This document shows, piece by piece, positions 1 to 9,793 of a stretch of 64,000 nucleotides of DNA (positions are counted from its first letter, which is position 1; every line of letters starts with the position of its first letter). A model generated the notes under the pieces. It was not told the DNA's origin, searched no databases, and saw only the letters and a program-made list of their open reading frames with translations. The stretch covers positions 124,001-188,000 of the forward strand of contig NZ_JACOII010000044.1 in assembly GCF_016306625.1 (NCBI RefSeq). Reading direction: 5' to 3'. The position numbers were made by a program, and so were the translations under genes. This stretch comes from Xenorhabdus lircayensis. GTDB lineage: Bacteria; Pseudomonadota; Gammaproteobacteria; Enterobacterales; Enterobacteriaceae.

Positions 1-3000
1 ACCGCTTGCAGGCTACGGATAAAATGGTCTATTTGGGTATCGGCCCGCAGGGTGAATAACAGCGGAATATGATAGATATTACTTTCCTGCATCAGCGTTT
101 CGATAAACCAGAGCCGCATTTGTGAAAAAGATAGGGCGCCGCGTTGCAAATTTGCTTTTGGTATTTCGTCAAGTTGAGCATCGTGACTTGACAGGAAAGT
201 ACATAGGGCTCTGACGGTAGGATGACGATTCAGTGCAGCCAAAGGTATTTGGCGTTGCAATACCTGACTGAGACGGTTACTCAATTGAATAGCCATAATA
301 GAGTTGCCGCCCAGTTGGAAAAAGTTATCGTCGATGCCGATGCGTTCCGATTGCAGCAATTCTGCCCAGATATCACAACATTGCTGTTGTAAAGGTGTTT
401 CTGCGGACGTGTATTTCTGCTGTAAATCAGTAAAGGTGGGCGCTGGGAGTATGCGGTGATCCAGCTTGCCATTGATGGTCATTGGAATGAGGGGTAACGG
501 AATCAATGCACTGGGCTGCATATAGTGCGGTAACACTTGTGCCAGTGCTTGGCGAATTTCGGAGGGTTCTACACCACGGGTTGAAGTGTAGTAACAAACA
601 ATTCTGGGGGATTCCTTGCCATGAATGATAGCCACAGCCTGATCGACACCAGAGACAGTGGCGAGCACACTCTCAATTTCGCCCAGTTCGATCCGATGCC
701 CGCGAATTTTCACCTGACTGTCATTGCGGCCAAGGTACTCCAATGACCCCTCATCCCGCCAACGAACAATATCGCCAGTGCGATATAAGCGCGAATGGTC
801 AGTGTGTTGCTGGAACGGGTTGGCAATGAATTTTTCTTGGCTCAATGCGGGTTGGTTCAGATAACCACGGGACAATCCTACACCAGAGAGGAACAACTCA
901 CCCGGCACGCCGACAGGCAGTGGTTGCAGATTGGTATCCAACACATAGGCACCATTCTGAGCCAATGGCTTGCCGATATTCGTCGCACCATTGTAACGAT
1001 AGGGGTTAACGGTGGCACAGACACTGTCTTCGGTTGGGCCGTAGCAGTTGAATACCTGGCGTCCCTGAGCCGTATAGTGATCCAACACATCCTGAGATAC
1101 CGCTTCACCGCCCACCGCCAGCCATTGCAGGCTATCCGGCAATGTCGGTTTGAGTTTGAGCAAGGCAGGTGGCAACATTGCATAACTCATTTGCCACTTT
1201 TGCAACAACGTTTGCAGTTCCTGCAAGTCATAACGCTGTGCGTCAGAGGCGACTACCAGAGCGTGGCCACCGGCAAATGCCGGGAAGCTTTCCATCAAAT
1301 GGGCATCAAATACAAGGGAAGAAAATTGCAGGAAGCGAAGACCTGGTTGTGCTGATCCCAATCCCATTCTGGATAGTAAACTGCGCGCCATGATCGCAGG
1401 GCCACGGTGTTCTATCAGTGTTCCCTTTGGTTTGCCAGTCGTGCCTGAGGTGTAAATCACATAGGCTAACTGATTAGGCTCAACTTGCGGCAGAGATGGC
1501 GGTATATCGTCGATGGTTTCTGCATCCACCAATTCGCTCAGATAAAGCTGTTGCAGGTTGGGACGGTCAAACAGTGATGCCAGATCCGGCTCAGTCAGTA
1601 CCAGCCGCATTTTGCTGTCCTGCATGATGTAATCCAGCCTTTCTGCTGGCATTCTTGTATCCATCGGGATATAGGCGGCGCCAGCTTTTAGAATGGTCAG
1701 TAATGAGACAATCATATCAATGCTGCGTTCGCAGCACAGACCAATCAGTTCACCTGAAGCTAATTCACGCTGGAAGCGATGGCGGTATATTGCCCGAAGT
1801 TGAGCCGCATAATGTGATGAAATATCATCCAGCTCTTGATAACTCAACGTTCGGTGATCGTCAATTAAGGCCGGATGCTGTGGTGTCAATCGAGCCTGTC
1901 TCTCCAACAGACCATGCAGAGTGATGGATTCCTCTATTTTTGGTTCTGGCGCAGCAAAAGCCCACTCTTCTAAGAGTTGTTTGCGCTTGTTGTCACTCAG
2001 TGCGGAGAGCCTCTGGTGCGGATAATGGAGATGGGAAGGCAGACGAGCCAGCAATACGCTTAACATCTCCAAAATGGCATTGGCCCGTTCTGCATTGAGG
2101 CAACTGGGTTTGTAAGCCAGAGAGAGCTTCAGGCCTTGTTCTACATTACCTTCGGCAATCAGATTCAACGGGTAGTCAGTATCGCCCTTGGCAGCCCTTA
2201 CACTGGCCTGCATGGTCTCTAATTTTGTCGTGGGGTAGTTTTCATAGACAAAGAGCGTTTGGAACAGTTTTCCACCACTGAATTTTCCACCACTGAGTTT
2301 TTCACCAATGAATGGTAATTCAGCCAGAGGTTGATAACTGTAAGTATCCAAATCAATCATGCGTTGATGAAGTGTACGAAGTTGTTGGAGGCAAGTCAGT
2401 TGTGGTTCCCAATCCATCATCAAGGGTAATGTATTGATAAATAGACCGACGCTATTTTCTATCCCTGAGACGGGGTGATTGCGGCCAGACAGGGTAATGC
2501 CAACGATGGTTTGAGCTTGTTGGCTAAACAGGTGCAGTAACTTATGCCAAGCGAACTGCAACATGACGTTGAGTGTCAGGCCATGATTGCGGGCGGTTTC
2601 TTGCAATGACAAAGCAACCGCATGGGGAAGTGTGTAATGCACTGTAGTTTGGGCTTCTGACGCGCCATTGTCAGGGGTATTCAACAGCAGAGAAATATCG
2701 GTGCTTTCCCAATGCTGGATACCAAGTTGCTGCCAGTGGCTGCGGCATTCTCCCGCTTGACTGGCGTAATAACGCTGAGTAGCCAGATAGGCTGTATCGC
2801 TGTGGGTATCTGGTGTTTGACCTGCCTGTAGCTGTTGGTAAGTACGGTGAACGTATTCCAGCAAGATCTGATTACTCCAGCCATCGTTAATAATATGGTG
2901 ACTGGTATGAATCAGGCTGTATCGGCCTGCATCTAGCTTAACGAGGCAAACGCGCATTAATTCCGGCTGGCGCAGGTCGAAAGGCTGATTATTTTGGTGT

Positions 3001-6000
3001 TGGCTCAGTTCCACCAACGCTTGGTCTGGGGCGGAGTGAGCAGTGAGATCATGGTATTGCCAGGACAATTCAACATGCTGGAACACAATTTGCCGAAACT
3101 GTTCCTGCCAGTCAAAACCCGTGCGCAATATAGGATACTTTTGTTGTGCACATAGCCAAGCCTTGCGGTAATGGCGGGGTTCGATGGGTTGTGCGTAATC
3201 CAGTACAAACTGAAAATGGTAGATCGAATTATGCGGATGGCTCAGATGATGGTGAATGAATCCCTGTTGCAGGCTGTTGGCCGGATAGACCCAAACAGGT
3301 TCTAATCCTGCTGGCAGCCGCGCCAGTAAAGCGGCATCAATTTCGTAGTCCATTTCTTGCAGGGTTGTATCAGTGGAAGGTACGACATTGTCGATCAACT
3401 GTATCAATGCGGTCTGGAAGTGGTGATCCAGTTGAACAAGCTGCGTTTGGCTCAGTAAGCCGTCCCAGCGATAGTGCAGATCTTGGCCGATAAACCAGAC
3501 GTTAAGGGTAAGCAAACCGCTATCAACATTACGTGGATGGATCGTCTGGCCGGCTGTTTCGGCGGTCATTTGCCAATCACTTTCATGCGTCTGTAACTGC
3601 CCCAGATAATTGAATACAATTGCCGGATAAGGTAAGGAGAGCGTGTTGCGCAGGGGGCCGTATGAAATACCTGAATCCGGTACGTTGGCTAGAGTCGAGT
3701 GGACTTGCTGTAAGGAAATTGTCCTTTCACCATCGGTAGAAAAATGCAGGGGATACAGCGCAGTAAACCAGCCAACAGTACGGCCAACATCCAATTGCAC
3801 GGATGGGAGCTGGCGGCCATGCCCTTCCAATAGCAGTGTATGATTTGATATTCCGCTGACATGATCCAGAGTATGCAGCAGCGCAGTCAGTAATACCTCA
3901 TTGGGATTGTGTTTTTGGGGATCGTGCTTTGCTGCACCACTGGCCACATTCAGCAGACGGATACTGGCTGTGGATGGCAAAGTTTGCCACAGGTATTGGC
4001 GGGTATCGCGGGTATCCAGCAACGGACGGTAGTCACTTTGTGATACACATTGTTGCTGCCAGAATTCACGTTGAGACTCAAAGTGAGGAATTTGTTCCGT
4101 CAGGGCTGCTTGCCATTGCCGATAGCTGGCTGTTTTGGGGCCAAGTGTTTCACCATGATAAAGCTGTTTCAAATCATCCAATAGGATGCGCCATGATACG
4201 GCATCAACAATCAGGTGATGCAGGGCACAATAAATACGTGCTGAACCATCTGGATATCCATCAATATAAGCAAAACGCCACAGTGGACCAGTGGCGATAT
4301 CGAAATCACTTTGCCAAGCATCCAGACAATTATTGAACTCGCTCTCGCTCAATTGATCATAATGGCAAATTTCCAGCGCCGTTGGTGTCACTTGCGTGAA
4401 ATCCAGATAACGCTGGCGATCAGCAGGGAGAAAGCGAACTCGTAACATATCATGCCGTTCTGCCAATGCCTGAACTGCGGTTTCTAGTTTCTGGGGCATT
4501 AAAGGCGGCACTTGAATCAAGAAAGCCTGATTCCAATGGTTGGATTGAGGAAATGCCTGTTCGAAAAACCAATGCTGAATGGGATGCAGAGGGAAATCAC
4601 CCTGTAGTCTTCCCTGTTCGGCAGGTAGCATCTGAGCTTCATTTGGCTCTGACAACTGTGCTGCCAGCTTGGCAATAGTGCGGCATTGATGTAATAGCTT
4701 GGTGCTGCATGGTAACTGCTGACGACGCATTTCTGAAATCAGGCGGATGACGGAAATGGAATCGCCCCCCAGATGGAAAAAGTCATCATCAATGCCAATC
4801 TCATCCACTCCCAAAATGTGCTGCCAGATAATTTGCAGCTTGTGCTCCAGCTCAGTGGTTGCGGCACGGTAAAAGTGATGGCTCTGTTTGAAATCGGGTT
4901 CTGGTAACGCCGTCGCATCCAGCTTGCCATTAATGGTCATCGGCAAGGTTTCCAACTGCACGAATGCAGATGGCATCATGTAATCCGGCAGGGAAAGCCG
5001 TAACGAGCGCCGGAGATTATCTTCGTTTAGGGTGATATTTGAAACAGTGATATTTGAAACAGTAATATTTGAAACATAGTAGACCACGATTTGTGAGCGA
5101 TCCTGACCGCGTACTTGCGCCGTACATTGAATTAGCCCCGATGCCGCAATAAACGCTTGTTCGATTTCAGCCAATTCCACCCGATGTCCGCGAATTTTTA
5201 CCTGAAAATCCTTGCGCCCCAGATATTCCAGTTCTCCATTCGGCAACCAACGGGCCTGATCACCTGTGCGGTAGAGCCGCTGATCATCGGAATGCTGTGC
5301 AAAAGGATTGGCGATGAACGCCTTTGCCGTTAACTCGGGTTGTCCCAGATATTCTCTGGCTAACACAGGCCCAGAAAGGTACAGTCCACCGCCCATTCCC
5401 ATCGGCACCAACTGCAACCGCTCATCCAACACATAGGCATGAACACCCGGAAACGGTTGACCAATATTGCGATCGCCATCCCCATTCCCTTGATAACGGT
5501 GTATGGTGGCACACACGCTGGCTTCCGTCGGGCCATAAGCATTGAACAATCGCCGACCCTGCATTGTGTAATGATCCAGAATGGCTTGTGGGGTTGATTC
5601 GCCTCCGACCAGGATGGTTTGCAATGTAACAGGCAATGCTGGTTTTGTTTTCAGTAGCGTAGGCGGAAAAATAGCGCCTTCAACCTGATATTGTTCGATT
5701 AATTTTATCAGCAGGTCGATATCATGGCGCTCTTCTTCCGAAGCAATCACCAATGTATGCCCAAAACACAGGGCGATGAACGTCTCGAACACATGAGCAT
5801 CAAACGCCAGAGAAGCGAACTGCAACCAGCGTTGAGGAAACTCAATACCTTCAATGAGAGCGGCATATTGACCATCAAGCATAGTCAATACGCCGCGATG
5901 TTCTAACAACGTTCCCTTTGGACGCCCTGTCGTCCCGGAAGTATAAATAGAATAGGCCAGCGAACGTGGCCCAGCGGCTGTTTCTGGGGCACAGTCTGGT

Positions 6001-7775
6001 TGGTGGCGATAATCATCGTTGGGGTTATCTAATGCCAGCAGAGCCAGATTTTGCCCGTGATCGTGCAATCTGGCTTGGTGTGCCATCTGCGTAATGGCCA
6101 ACCGAGACTGACTGTCTGCCAGAATATAGGCCAATCGTTGGGATGGTATTTGCGGGTCAAGAGGCAGATAGGCCGCGCCTGCTTTCATGATCGCCAGCAT
6201 GGCAATCACCATGTCGACCCCACGGTTCAGGCAAATAGGCAATAAGATATCAGGGGATAGTGACTGCCCTGTTGCCTGTTGATAGCGCCCTTGTATCAGG
6301 TGAGCTAATTGATTGCTGCGCTGTTCCAATTCCGCATAACTCAATTGTTGCTGGTTATCGATCAGGGCAATGCGTTGCGGATGTAGCTTCGCCTGCTGCT
6401 GAAAATTTTTATGGAGCGTTGTCGTATGAAGAGTTGTCGTATGAAGAGTTGCCGCAGGAATATCTATCTGTTTCCCCCGATTTCCGAATTCCAATAACAT
6501 TCTGCTTTGACTAGTGGACAGGAACGGAAATTGTTGGAGCGGCGTTTCAGGACTCGTCAGGGCATTCACCAGTAATTGTTGGAACTGTTCGCCCAAGACT
6601 GCGATTTGCATCGGGTGAAAGCGGTCGAGCAGATAGCGGATGCGAAAAGACCATTGATCAGCTTGTTGCTGGTATTCCAGTACTAATTCTGAATTGGCTA
6701 AATCATTGTTGAAACGGTGATTGTAATGAACTTCACAATCTTCCAGTTCCAGACGGATATCCTTGAGATGAGCTTGGGACAGGGCAACATTCAACTGACG
6801 AACAGGGGTAGAACGCAGAACCTGAAAGATCGGCCAGGATGAGAAACGCAGGCCGGGTGCCGCTTTCAATGATGAAGTATAACTTAGCGTGTGCTGATAG
6901 AGTGAAGCAAAACTGGCAGTATCATCCAATTGTAGAGGAAAAACTGCGGTATTGATTTGAGCACCCAATGAAAGGGATTCGCTGCCTGCCAGAGCGAGAG
7001 GGTAACTGATATGCGCTTTCTTATCAGGGGAATATTGCGCAATCAGTACTGCCCACAACGTTTTGAATATAAGAAATGGTGTACCGTGTCGCACAGAGTG
7101 CCTGAGACGTTGCCAGTCATTCAATGGCAGGCTGAAACGGTATTCTCCGGCCAATTCCTGCTCATCTTTTTTCTGTACTGACAAATAGGGCAAAGAATTG
7201 CTGGCGTTCACGCCATCCAGACAGGTTTGCCAGAATTGTTCGGGATGATGCTTTTCCAATATCTCTACCTGTCGATGATATTGAGCAAACTTTTCTGCAA
7301 TTTGTTCCAGAGTCAGGGGAGAATGACGCAGGGGCCGTTGATTATAGAGGTCGGATATGGCGTGGTAGAACTCCTCAGTGCTCTCGCCATCCACAACAAT
7401 ATGGTGCAATACAATGGCCAGTTGAAATTGCTGTGTTGACTGCTGAAACAATCCAAACCGGATCAGCGGCCCTTGTTTCAAATCAAATGGCATTAAGGCA
7501 AATTGGCGTAGTTTTTCTTCGCTGTCAAAAATTTGCAGAGGATTATCGCAATCCAAACAGGGTTTCCAATATAACTCACCATTTTCTTCATCAAGCCGAG
7601 CGCGTAGTAAAGGATATTGATTCATCAATTCCTGTACAGACCAACTCAATTTGTTTTTATCCAAATTGCCATAAATAGTTTGGTCCACAACCATATTGTA
7701 CTTAAATGAATCAGGATCGAGAGTCCATTCATTCCAAAACAGGCGTGTAAATGGAGAGGCCAGAATGTTATCCAT
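1..7775 (-). CDS. Non-ribosomal peptide synthetase, N-terminal 2,591 residues (C-A-T-E-C-A-T-C...), runs off left edge
   Basis: The frame is open from an ATG at 7775 (preceded by GAAGGAAG) to base 1, so the C-terminus lies outside. Domains by residue: C about 1-430 with HHIVVDG near 124; A about 470-950 with TSGTTGRPKG near 614; T with GGDSI near 1004; E with HHLIVDAVSW near 1188; C about 1500-1950 with HHIINDGWS near 1631; A with TSGTTGKPKG near 2112; T with GGNSI near 2489; then the start of a third C. T-GGDSI before E, followed by a D-accepting type of C, is the usual order when residue 1 is epimerised. Pocket residues by alignment to GrsA-PheA are D-A-F-I-L-G-A-V-C (A1) and D-A-M-M-A-G-C-V-C (A2); I do not recognise either code. 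An N-terminal C with nothing upstream suggests a starter C that acylates residue 1, or a missing partner protein. The protein carries three in-frame 15-bp tandem duplications (see the repeats). Confidence 0.93.
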   Translation of the reverse strand, partial: MDNILASPFTRLFWNEWTLDPDSFKYNMVVDQTIYGNLDKNKLSWSVQELMNQYPLLRARLDEENGELYWKPCLDCDNPLQIFDSEEKLRQFALMPFDLKQGPLIRFGLFQQSTQQFQLAIVLHHIVVDGESTEEFYHAISDLYNQRPLRHSPLTLEQIAEKFAQYHRQVEILEKHHPEQFWQTCLDGVNASNSLPYLSVQKKDEQELAGEYRFSLPLNDWQRLRHSVRHGTPFLIFKTLWAVLIAQYSPDKKAHISYPLALAGSESLSLGAQINTAVFPLQLDDTASFASLYQHTLSYTSSLKAAPGLRFSSWPIFQVLRSTPVRQLNVALSQAHLKDIRLELEDCEVHYNHRFNNDLANSELVLEYQQQADQWSFRIRYLLDRFHPMQIAVLGEQFQQLLVNALTSPETPLQQFPFLSTSQSRMLLEFGNRGKQIDIPAATLHTTTLHTTTLHKNFQQQAKLHPQRIALIDNQQQLSYAELEQRSNQLAHLIQGRYQQATGQSLSPDILLPICLNRGVDMVIAMLAIMKAGAAYLPLDPQIPSQRLAYILADSQSRLAITQMAHQARLHDHGQNLALLALDNPNDDYRHQPDCAPETAAGPRSLAYSIYTSGTTGRPKGTLLEHRGVLTMLDGQYAALIEGIEFPQRWLQFASLAFDAHVFETFIALCFGHTLVIASEEERHDIDLLIKLIEQYQVEGAIFPPTLLKTKPALPVTLQTILVGGESTPQAILDHYTMQGRRLFNAYGPTEASVCATIHRYQGNGDGDRNIGQPFPGVHAYVLDERLQLVPMGMGGGLYLSGPVLAREYLGQPELTAKAFIANPFAQHSDDQRLYRTGDQARWLPNGELEYLGRKDFQVKIRGHRVELAEIEQAFIAASGLIQCTAQVRGQDRSQIVVYYVSNITVSNITVSNITLNEDNLRRSLRLSLPDYMMPSAFVQLETLPMTINGKLDATALPEPDFKQSHHFYRAATTELEHKLQIIWQHILGVDEIGIDDDFFHLGGDSISVIRLISEMRRQQLPCSTKLLHQCRTIAKLAAQLSEPNEAQMLPAEQGRLQGDFPLHPIQHWFFEQAFPQSNHWNQAFLIQVPPLMPQKLETAVQALAERHDMLRVRFLPADRQRYLDFTQVTPTALEICHYDQLSESEFNNCLDAWQSDFDIATGPLWRFAYIDGYPDGSARIYCALHHLIVDAVSWRILLDDLKQLYHGETLGPKTASYRQWQAALTEQIPHFESQREFWQQQCVSQSDYRPLLDTRDTRQYLWQTLPSTASIRLLNVASGAAKHDPQKHNPNEVLLTALLHTLDHVSGISNHTLLLEGHGRQLPSVQLDVGRTVGWFTALYPLHFSTDGERTISLQQVHSTLANVPDSGISYGPLRNTLSLPYPAIVFNYLGQLQTHESDWQMTAETAGQTIHPRNVDSGLLTLNVWFIGQDLHYRWDGLLSQTQLVQLDHHFQTALIQLIDNVVPSTDTTLQEMDYEIDAALLARLPAGLEPVWVYPANSLQQGFIHHHLSHPHNSIYHFQFVLDYAQPIEPRHYRKAWLCAQQKYPILRTGFDWQEQFRQIVFQHVELSWQYHDLTAHSAPDQALVELSQHQNNQPFDLRQPELMRVCLVKLDAGRYSLIHTSHHIINDGWSNQILLEYVHRTYQQLQAGQTPDTHSDTAYLATQRYYASQAGECRSHWQQLGIQHWESTDISLLLNTPDNGASEAQTTVHYTLPHAVALSLQETARNHGLTLNVMLQFAWHKLLHLFSQQAQTIVGITLSGRNHPVSGIENSVGLFINTLPLMMDWEPQLTCLQQLRTLHQRMIDLDTYSYQPLAELPFIGEKLSGGKFSGGKLFQTLFVYENYPTTKLETMQASVRAAKGDTDYPLNLIAEGNVEQGLKLSLAYKPSCLNAERANAILEMLSVLLARLPSHLHYPHQRLSALSDNKRKQLLEEWAFAAPEPKIEESITLHGLLERQARLTPQHPALIDDHRTLSYQELDDISSHYAAQLRAIYRHRFQRELASGELIGLCCERSIDMIVSLLTILKAGAAYIPMDTRMPAERLDYIMQDSKMRLVLTEPDLASLFDRPNLQQLYLSELVDAETIDDIPPSLPQVEPNQLAYVIYTSGTTGKPKGTLIEHRGPAIMARSLLSRMGLGSAQPGLRFLQFSSLVFDAHLMESFPAFAGGHALVVASDAQRYDLQELQTLLQKWQMSYAMLPPALLKLKPTLPDSLQWLAVGGEAVSQDVLDHYTAQGRQVFNCYGPTEDSVCATVNPYRYNGATNIGKPLAQNGAYVLDTNLQPLPVGVPGELFLSGVGLSRGYLNQPALSQEKFIANPFQQHTDHSRLYRTGDIVRWRDEGSLEYLGRNDSQVKIRGHRIELGEIESVLATVSGVDQAVAIIHGKESPRIVCYYTSTRGVEPSEIRQALAQVLPHYMQPSALIPLPLIPMTINGKLDHRILPAPTFTDLQQKYTSAETPLQQQCCDIWAELLQSERIGIDDNFFQLGGNSIMAIQLSNRLSQVLQRQIPLAALNRHPTVRALCTFLSSHDAQLDEIPKANLQRGALSFSQMRLWFIETLMQESNIYHIPLLFTLRADTQIDHFIRSLQA
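2268..2312. repeat. 15-bp tandem repeat, three copies, in frame
   Basis: Unit TTTTCCACCACTGAA is present twice with a single last-base change and then a degenerate third copy. On the coding (minus) strand it gives SGGKF/SGGKL after a related IGEKL, just before the LFQTLFVYENYP stretch late in the second C domain of the left-edge NRPS. Confidence 0.9.
5032..5076. repeat. 15-bp tandem repeat, three copies, in frame
   Basis: Unit GTGATATTTGAAACA occurs three times, the third with one change. It encodes VSNIT three times in the C-terminal subdomain of the first A domain of the left-edge NRPS, in a position where related A domains carry a single short loop. Confidence 0.93.
6418..6451. repeat. 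15-bp tandem repeat, two copies plus a partial, in frame
   Basis: Unit GTTGTCGTATGAAGA occurs twice exactly and continues into a third partial copy. It encodes LHTTT repeats in the linker between the first C domain and the first A domain of the left-edge NRPS. Confidence 0.92.
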
Positions 7776-8113
7776 GCGAATACTTCCTTCGGATTTAGGG
7801 TTAAATAAAAATTTATTCATCTGAGCAAATATCAGGTGATTACTTTTCGAATCGGTCCTGGTGTTACATTGGAAAATAAATATTTTAATTAGCCTTCATG
7901 CCTATATTGGCTGATCGGCAGATATAGTAATTTATTGTTGTTATGGGCATTTTTAATTTGGCAGGAATTCTGCTTTTGAAGCATATTCATCCCATTCTTT
8001 TGTCAAGGATTAACCATTATTACTCTTTATTTTTTATATTTTGGGTGTGCCTATGCCAATACTTGTAAGGCTTAACCCTGTGTATAGAGATATCTTGGTA
8101 TAATCATATTTTG

Positions 8114-8147
8114 GTATAGTGATATATAGCGTATAGTGATATATAGC
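8114..8147. repeat. 17-bp exact tandem duplication upstream of the NRPS
   Basis: GTATAGTGATATATAGC occurs twice back to back. Two further GGTATA half-matches lie just before it (from about 8096). The position, 340 bp upstream of the NRPS start codon, would allow a role as a doubled regulator site, but nothing in the sequence proves binding. Confidence 0.9.
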
Positions 8148-8595
8148 TTTGAAGGTTGTCCCAATCACTGACAGTTATTGAATTCATAAGCGATTATTGG
8201 AGTTGGTAAACTTTGTTTGAATTAAAGTTATTCTTTATCAATGTGTTAATTTTTAAATTCACGGTTTTTATTGTCCTACATTGTGGAGCCAATGCCGAAA
8301 AAAGAAATAAAACTAATTGCCATTAAATATTTTCATTAATGGTTATTATTAGTTATTGAAACAGTTTGTCTTTAAAAGATACTTTCATACCAAAATTAAA
8401 TAAATATTATTTTAAATAATGCACGAATCATAAAATATTTAAATATATAGATATATTTATAATATATATTTATAATAAAAATTGATTGTGATTATTTTAT
8501 AATGAAATTATATCTGTGATTTACAAGTTTAAGGATATTTAAAATAACTCTGTTTACGTAGGAGAAAAATTTGAAATGGTGATGACATGAAAATG

Positions 8596-8633
8596 ATTCG
8601 CTCAAAAGCAAGAATATTTGATTCTGAGCGAAT
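8596..8633 (-). terminator. Hairpin, probable terminator of the RpiR regulator gene
   Basis: Nine-base arms ATTCGCTCA and TGAGCGAAT, with an inner AGAAT/ATTCT pairing, lie 60 bp beyond the stop codon of the regulator gene. Read on the minus strand the hairpin is followed by CATTTTCATG, only moderately U-rich. Confidence 0.5.
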
Positions 8634-8692
8634 ATAAGCTGTGAGAGGTCAATAGAAGGTTATTAGCTATCAAAAAGCACGATCAAACACCA

Positions 8693-9526
8693 TCAATCCG
8701 CATTTCCTTGCCGATAAGCCAGTGCCACGGTCAATGACTGCACCAGACACAACGTAGCCGACTGAGAACGGAACGCATCAACTTGTGCTTCTTTCACCAC
8801 AAAACAAACATCGCTAAAACTGGCCAGTGGGCTAATTTGGCTATCAGTAATCACAATTTGCTTTGCACCGGCCTGTGCCGCTTTTTCACTGACCATCACG
8901 GTTTCTTCGGCATAGGGCGTAAAACTGATGGATACCACCACATCCTTCGGGCCAATCATATTCATTTGCTCGCGGAACATGCCACCCAAACCATCGATCA
9001 GCAAGGGGCGGCACTCCAGATGACTGAGAGCGTAAGTCAGGTATGACGCGACACTGAAAGAGCGGCGTAGCCCAATAATGTAAATGTTGTTGGCATTCGC
9101 CAGCAAATTCACCGCATTATTCAAATCCTCTGCCGGAGTACGGGCGGCGAGCTGTTGCATGGCCTGAGCATTGGAATGAGCAAATTCCTGCAAAATATGC
9201 TGTGGATCTTCCGGTATTTGATGATCGCTATCCAACTCTTTGAACAGCCGTGCCCGATCGGTATAGCTGGCCGTTTCTTCCACCAGATTCATGCGAAATA
9301 GTTGTTTCATTTCATTGAACCCACTGAAATTAAAGGCATTGGCAAAGCGGATCAGTGTGGAAGGCGGAACATCGGCCTCTTTTGCGATAACGGCAACGGT
9401 ATCAAATGCGACACTATTCGTATTATCCAGTATATATCTTGCAACTTGTTGTAATCGTTTACTTAACTCACCATAACGTGAGCGCACTTGTTCTTGAAGT
9501 TCATTCAGGTTAGACGCAGCAGACAT
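8693..9526 (-). CDS. iolR: RpiR/MurR-family regulator of inositol catabolism (IolR-like)
   Basis: A protein of 277 aa with the RpiR layout: an N-terminal helix-turn-helix (VAVIAKEADVPPSTLIRFANAF, about residues 40-61) and a C-terminal SIS sugar-phosphate-binding domain (about 115-265, with IIGLRRSFSVA and VSISFTPYAEETV). The start at 9526 is preferred because TGGGGGC precedes it; an in-frame ATG at 9574 would add 16 residues. It diverges from iolA across a 267-bp region with two palindromes, the usual place for a local repressor. Family knowledge: the enteric iol repressor is an RpiR-type protein that responds to a pathway intermediate. The role here is inferred from position and family. Confidence 0.85.
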   Translation of the reverse strand: MSAASNLNELQEQVRSRYGELSKRLQQVARYILDNTNSVAFDTVAVIAKEADVPPSTLIRFANAFNFSGFNEMKQLFRMNLVEETASYTDRARLFKELDSDHQIPEDPQHILQEFAHSNAQAMQQLAARTPAEDLNNAVNLLANANNIYIIGLRRSFSVASYLTYALSHLECRPLLIDGLGGMFREQMNMIGPKDVVVSISFTPYAEETVMVSEKAAQAGAKQIVITDSQISPLASFSDVCFVVKEAQVDAFRSQSATLCLVQSLTVALAYRQGNAD

Positions 9527-9677
9527 AATGCCCCCATAAAGAAATTGTAATGAAATAGATAATTCATTCATCATCAGGCAATTATGCTTGATGCAAGCGA
9601 AGGTGCTCGCAAGTTGCCACTATGTAATGAATGTAATTGCATAAAAATAGCGTGTTGATCACATTAATTAAAGAGTA

Positions 9678-9712
9678 TTTCAATACTTATTGAAAATGAA
9701 ATGTATATTTCA
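9678..9712. promoter_or_regulatory. Two palindromes in the iolR-iolA divergent region, candidate IolR operators
   Basis: TTTCAATA-CT-TATTGAAA (9678-9695) is a perfect 8-bp inverted repeat. It is followed by TGAAAT-GTAT-ATTTCA (9697-9712). The second closely matches palindromes before iolG, the symporter and the second dehydrogenase, so it is likely to be the binding site of the adjacent RpiR-type repressor. This is inference from recurrence and position. Confidence 0.65.
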
Positions 9713-9732
9713 TATATCTGTAGCATCTTGAC

Positions 9733-9768
9733 TCAATCCTTAGTAATTCAATCCTTAGTAATTCAATC
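9733..9768. repeat. 15-bp tandem repeat in the iolA leader
   Basis: Unit TCAATCCTTAGTAAT occurs twice exactly and starts a third copy. It lies between the candidate operators and the iolA ribosome binding site, so it lengthens the leader or spacer by one or more units. Confidence 0.92.
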
Positions 9769-9793
9769 GTAATTGTATTTAGTGAGGCGCAGA

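Larger units (their letters stand above)
7776..8692. other. AT-rich gene-free region between NRPS and RpiR regulator
   Basis: About 0.9 kb that should hold the promoter of the left-edge NRPS (reading left) and the terminator of the regulator. I find no convincing coding sequence, no MbtH-like protein and no RNA gene. It contains an exact 17-bp tandem duplication (8114-8147), long A/T runs at 8390-8520, and a hairpin at 8596-8633. Confidence 0.6.
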
